Shown in pieces: positions 59,521 to 64,000 of a DNA stretch of 64,000 nucleotides. Under the pieces are notes generated by a model. It was not told the origin of the DNA. It did not search any database and saw only the letters and a program-made list of their open reading frames with translations. The translations under genes and the position numbers were made by a program. Source of the stretch: Cervus elaphus (taxonomy: Eukaryota > Chordata > Mammalia > Artiodactyla > Cervidae); assembly GCF_910594005.1 (NCBI RefSeq), contig NC_057847.1:21426001-21490000 (forward strand). Reading direction: 5' to 3'. Position 1 is the first letter of the stretch. Every line of letters starts with the position of its first letter.

Positions 59521-59828
59521 ACCAGTCCATCCTAAAGGAGATCAGTCCTGGGTGTTCACTGGAAGGACTGATGTTGAAGCTGAAACTCCAATACTTTGGC
59601 CACTTGATGTGAAGAGGTGACTCATTGGAAAAGACCCTGATGCTGGGAAAGATTGAGGGCAGGAGGAGAAAGGGACGACAGAGGATAAGATGATTGAACG
59701 ACATCACCAACTCAGTGGACTTGAGTTTGGGTGGACTCCGGGAGTTGGTGATGGACAGGGAGACCTGGCGTGCTGCGGTTCATGGGGTCGCAGAGTCGGA
59801 CACGACTGAGGGACTGAGCTTCAGAACT
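59521..59828 (+). mobile_element. BovB LINE 3' end, sense orientation
   Basis: It runs from accagtccatcctaaaggag to gacacgactgagggactgag. It encodes the last part of the BovB C-terminal region and is 5'-truncated. With the forward half of the 42.8 kb copy, it is one of only two BovB segments in the sense direction of CCDC141. Confidence 0.92.
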
Positions 59829-60119
59829 GAAAACTAGAGAAAATTAAAATCACTCATAGTGCATGTATGTAAATGTAAACAACAAGGCAATACAAAACAT
59901 ATAAAAAAACTTGAGTATTCCAAACTTGTATATGTATCTGTGTGTGTCTATATGCAAAATTGTGTATCTGTTGTTTTGCAGTGTGGTTTTTTTCAATTAA
60001 CATTATCTCATAAGCATTCCTCTATTCAAATGCATATTTCAAGTATGCTTCTTAATGACTGCTTATTACTAAACTGTGTAGATACAGCATATACTGTATT
60101 GAGGCAGCAATGCATAGTA

Positions 60120-60375
60120 TCTCAAAATATGGCACTGGAGTGAATGGTACACTCGCAGGGCCTAGAGTTAAATCCTAGCATTTCTGCTTACTTCTGATAT
60201 ACTCTGGGGGCAAATTTCTTCTACATGTGAACCTAAGTTCCCCCTTTTGTGAAAGAGGATAATAATTGTACCTAATTCATGCAGTTGTTGTATTATTGAG
60301 TATTAGTTGTATTCTCATACACTAGTACTTAGCATGATGCCTCACACAAGTACAACATAATAGAGGCTTAATAAA
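60120..60375 (+). mobile_element. MIR SINE
   Basis: The text is cctagagttaaatcctagca, ggcaaatttcttc, gataataattgtacctaatt and cttagcatgatgcctcacac. Confidence 0.75.
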
Positions 60376-60971
60376 AAAAGATTGTAATTATAACCTAAAA
60401 TCTTACCTCTAGTGACATTTAGTAAATTCACAGTGTTGTTTAACTGTCCCATTATCTAGCTACAGAATACTTCTATGGCCCTAAAAAGGAACACCATACA
60501 CCCATTAAACAATTTATTCCTCTCTCCCCTTGCCCCTGATGATCCTTAATCAACTTTCCATGGACTTACTTATTCTGGATATGTCATAAATGGAATCATA
60601 CAAATGGCCTTTTTTTGTCTGATTTCTTTATTATGTTTTCAAGGTTCATCCATATTGTAGCCTGTAATGATACATTATTACTTTTTATGACAGAATCATA
60701 TTCTACTGTATAAATATACTATACTTAATTTGTTGAGGAATCACTATACTATTTTGCATAGCAGCTGCACCATTTTTTGTTCCCATTATCAGTGGGAACA
60801 CATGTACAGTTCCCACCATGTACAATGCTTTTAACTTTGCATCCTTGCCAAAACTTAGTTTATGATCTTGTTCTTATATTAAAAAAATTTTTTTTCCTAG
60901 ACATCCTAGTATGTGTATGTGAAGTACTATCCAATAGTGGTATTTTTATTTGTATTTCCCTAATAGCCAAT

Positions 60972-61170
60972 AGGTGGTTCAGTGGTAAAGAATTTGCCTG
61001 ATAATGCAGGAGACATGGGTTCAATCCCTGGGTTGGGAAGATCCTCTAGAGAAGGGAATGGCAACCCACTCCAGTATTCTTACCTGGGAAATCCCATGGA
61101 CAAAGGACCTGGGCAGGCTACAGTCCGTGGGGTCTCAAAAGAGCTGGAAGTGACTTGGTGACTAAACAAC
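60972..61170 (+). mobile_element. Bov-tA SINE
   Basis: The head is aggtggttcagtggtaaaga, followed by ttcaatccctgggttgggaa. The end is gaagtgacttggtgactaaa. Confidence 0.9.
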
Positions 61171-61572
61171 AAATAGCTAAAAACTCGTGATGTTGAAGAT
61201 CTTTTCATGACCATTTGAATATCTTCTTTGAAGAAATGTCTATTCATTCCCTTTGCCTGTAGTGTGCTTTGATGAACAAAAGTTTTTAATTTTGAGAAAG
61301 TCCAGTTTATTTTTAATTTTGTTGCTTTTGCTTTTGATGTCAAAGCTGTGAAACCATTGACAGATCCAAGGTCATGAAGATTTATTCCTGTGTGTTTTTT
61401 TCTAATAATTTTGTGGCTTTAGCGCTTACATTTAGGTTTTGCTCCATTTTGAGCTAATTTATATGTATGATGTAAAGAAAGGGTCATTCTTTACATGCAG
61501 ATATCATTATTCCAGCACAATTTGTTGAAGAGACTATTCTTTCCCCATTGAATAGTCTTGGCACCCTTATTG

Positions 61573-61853
61573 AGACTGCTGCTGCTGCTGCTAAGTCACT
61601 TCAGTCGTGTCTGACTCTGTGTGACCCCATAGATGGCAGCCCACCAGGCTCCCCCGTCCCTGGGATTCTCCAGGCAAGAACACTGGAGTGGGTTGCCATT
61701 TCCTTCTCCAATGCATGAAAGTGAAAAGTGAAAGTGAAGTTGCTCAGTCATGTCCAACTCTTAGCGACCCCATGGACTGTAGCCTACCAGGCTCCTCTGT
61801 CCATGGGATTTTCCAGGCAAGAGGACTGGAGTGGGGTGCCATTGCCTTCTAAC
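61573..61853 (-). mobile_element. Bov-A2 dimeric SINE with CTG repeat
   Basis: It begins ctgctgctgctgctaagtca (the reversed CAG tail). Two monomers are joined by tgcatgaaagtgaaaagtga. Confidence 0.93.
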
Positions 61854-62524
61854 TGACCACAAATGCATAGGTTTAGTTCTGAACTCTCACTTCTATTTCA
61901 TTGATCTGTATGTCTGTCCTTATGCCAGTGCCACACTGTTTTGATTACTGTAGTTTTTGTAGTGAGATTTGAGACTGAGTTCTCTAACTTTGTTCTTTTC
62001 AAAGATTTTTATGGTTATTCAGGGGTCTCTTGCTGTTCTACATGTTAGAATATACTTTGCCATTCTTAAAAAAGAGGCCATTGAGATTCTGATAGGAATT
62101 TGTAGATGACTTTGAGAGTATTGTCTTTTTAGCAACATTAGGTTTTCTGATCTATGATCACAGGATACCTTTCCACTTATTTAGGTCTTCTTAACTTTTT
62201 CAGTAGTTTTTTTTTTTTTTTCTAATCATTTTCAGCATATGGATCTTGAACCCCCTTAAATTTATTCTGAAGTGTTTTATTCTTTTTGATCCTATTATAA
62301 ATGAAAGTTTTTCTTCATTTCCTTTTCAAATTATTCATTTATAGTCTATAGAGGGACACTGATTTGTGTGTTAATATTGTACCCTGAAATAGCTCTAATA
62401 GTTTTTCTTAGAACCCCTTAAAATTTTCTATATATAAGGTCATATAATCTGTTAATTTCCCCATCCATAATCATTTGTCTCTTATTCATCTATCTAATGG
62501 TAAAAAGACTTTCTTTCACTGTAT

Positions 62525-62695
62525 TTTAGACCAGAGCTAAAACTAAAACTAAAGTGTATTCATGAATTACCCAGGGATGTTAAAATGCATATTGTCATTC
62601 ATGAGATCTGGGCTGAGACTTGAGTATCTGCATTTCTAACAAATTTCAATGTAATATTGATGCTATCAGCCTCTGTACTACCCTTTGGGTGACAA
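62525..62695. mobile_element. MER5-type hAT-Charlie relic
   Basis: aattacccagggatgttaaa, then gagatctgggctgagacttg, gtatctgcatttctaacaaa and attgatgctatcagcctc, resembles a MER5-group element. Confidence 0.55.
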
Positions 62696-63901
62696 GGAGA
62701 GAACTGCAGTAGAATGAAAGCGAGTTTAAGTGATGGAGGTGAAATATTGGGTCATTGTAAGACCTTGAAAGATGTAAGTCTAAATAAATCTTTGTGTTTC
62801 TTTAGGTGTGTGGACATGATTTCTGAGCTTAAAAGTTGATTTATTTTTGTTGCTTGCATTTATCACTCAGGTAATTGAAGATCAAAAGAGAAGTATTTAA
62901 AATTCGATTGTTCCTTTTTAAAAATAGAAATATTTCCACAGAAATAGCACTTTACTGAACTATTTTGTACAAAAGGAGCTACTTGTAGGTCTCTTAGGTG
63001 GTTCAGGAAGTGTGTAGAAATATCTAGAGTTTGTATATTTATAGTTCCCAGGTTGTCCAAATAGTTTCAAAGTATTTCACAATCATTGTTAGCTAGTTTC
63101 TTCTCACTGTAGTATTTATTAACCTCAATAAAGAAGCTGACTATTCTATTTGAACTTCTATTACATCCCCAAATTCCTTTACTGAAGGTATGCAAAAGAA
63201 ATGGTATAACCACCTAAATATATATTGTTTCAGTTAATTAGCTGACATCATCTGTGATGATTATAAGGAAAGTCTACAAATTGAAGAAGTATTTGTTACT
63301 TTTATAATGTTTCATCTAATTTAAAAAATAAAATGGAGTCTGAATCTGAAATGTCTCACGGCAGAAATTAACTGAATCTCCAAACAGTAGAGACACCTGC
63401 ATTAGTGCATTTCAATTCCTCTGTCTTCATTTTAGTGAATAATTTGTTTTACTTGTCTGATTTTTTAATGAACTTCCCAATTAAAAGCAGATGTCATTTT
63501 TCACAGAACATAAATTAGAAACAATTTAATTACTAGCAGGCAAAAATATGTATAAATAGTATTGAATTTGCCTGCAAGCATTGGGAAAATCTATAAAATG
63601 ATGGGATTTTTCACTTTGTAACCATACTTGAGCCTTAACTTATGGGTTAATTTAAAGCTTAGTGAACTGTGTACTTTCATTTCCAAGGGAAATTTAACTG
63701 AGAAAGTTTCTCAGAAATGTTTATGCCCATCTAAGGGGATGAATTAAGAAAGCAAATAAAGAATATTGTACTCTATGATCACTAGGTTCAGACCTACCGG
63801 CTGTCACCTTCTTATGAAACCTTTACCAGCTCATTAAGTTTAAATGCTTAGAATTTTTTGTTTTTTTTGGTTATGACTTTTATAAACATTCTTCCTATAT
63901 A

Positions 63902-63960
63902 TTCTTTTTCTTTTTCCTTTTCTTCTCCTCCTTCTCCTTGCCCTCCTCCTTCTTGTCATT
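63902..63960. repeat. Polypyrimidine (CT-rich) tract
   Basis: A run of T and C (ttctcctccttctccttgcc) is present near the window end. Confidence 0.92.
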
Positions 63961-64000
63961 TGTTAGCCCTTAAATAAAAATTTCCACAAAGCATGACTTC

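Larger units (their letters stand above)
60440..62460 (-). mobile_element. Old L1 (L1M type), antisense, split by two SINEs
   Basis: Old L1 text runs in reverse: tctggatatgtcataaatgg, tggtatttttatttgtattt, ttcattccctttgcctgtag, ttgttgaagagactattctt and atttcattgatctgtatgtc. It is interrupted at 60972 and 61573. Confidence 0.75.
52848..64000 (+). other. CCDC141: CCDC141 intron downstream of exon D (partial)
   Basis: Repeat density falls here. It has a short BovB piece, a poly-T insertion, MIR and MER5 relics, an old antisense L1 (60440-62460) and a few SINEs. 52850-53980, 54910-56490, 56790-58000, 59000-59510 and 62700-64000 show nothing recognisable beyond low-complexity tracts. 55560-56200 is more GC-rich and could be an old LTR, but I cannot assign it. 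Confidence 0.75.

Noticed and set aside
1..64000. A new multi-gene system such as a defence island or gene cluster
   Set aside because: The window is mammalian intron and repeats with one host gene. Nothing indicates an operon or cooperating novel genes.

Overview
This is a 64 kb piece of a ruminant (bovid-type) nuclear genome. It is almost entirely intron and interspersed repeat. The organism call rests on several ruminant-restricted repeats: BovB (RTE-clade) LINEs, Bov-tA and Bov-A2 SINEs, CHR-type SINEs and the artiodactyl/bovine L1 lineage. Cattle, sheep, goat, yak and buffalo cannot be told apart from the sequence alone.

The only host gene I can support is an internal part of CCDC141 (coiled-coil domain containing 141, also called CAMDI), on the + strand. 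Four coding exons splice together in frame: 11292-11483, 15105-15213, 27864-28117 and 52731-52847. They encode 224 residues that match my recollection of roughly residues 76-299 of the human protein. The first coding exon(s) lie left of the window and the rest lie right of it. The intron between the second and third of these exons has a GC donor instead of GT. A SINE sits about 35 bases past that donor, and a TTTG microsatellite forms part of the matching acceptor tract.

Layout: 1-5.9 kb is the 5' part of a 5'-complete L1 in antisense orientation, with a CpG-rich 5'UTR, a frameshifted ORF1 and a frameshifted ORF2 cut by the window edge. 6.3-10.6 kb holds old L1 fragments, two Bov-tA SINEs, a dead Hsmar1-like mariner with recognisable ends, and a BovB 3' end. 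11.3-15.2 kb carries two exons. 15.2-27.9 kb is intron with a CHR SINE, an L1 with a nested insert, a nearly full BovB and a dense SINE cluster. 28.1-52.7 kb is a large intron with several BovB copies. The most striking is a single BovB insertion (42834-46482) whose 5' half is inverted and which was later hit by a short L1. 52.8-64 kb is the next intron, with sparser repeats.

None of the repeat ORFs looks intact. I see no operon, CRISPR, RNA gene or novel multi-gene system. The interesting points are the non-canonical splice site, the twin-primed BovB, unusual target-site duplications, a perfect hairpin and several nested insertions.
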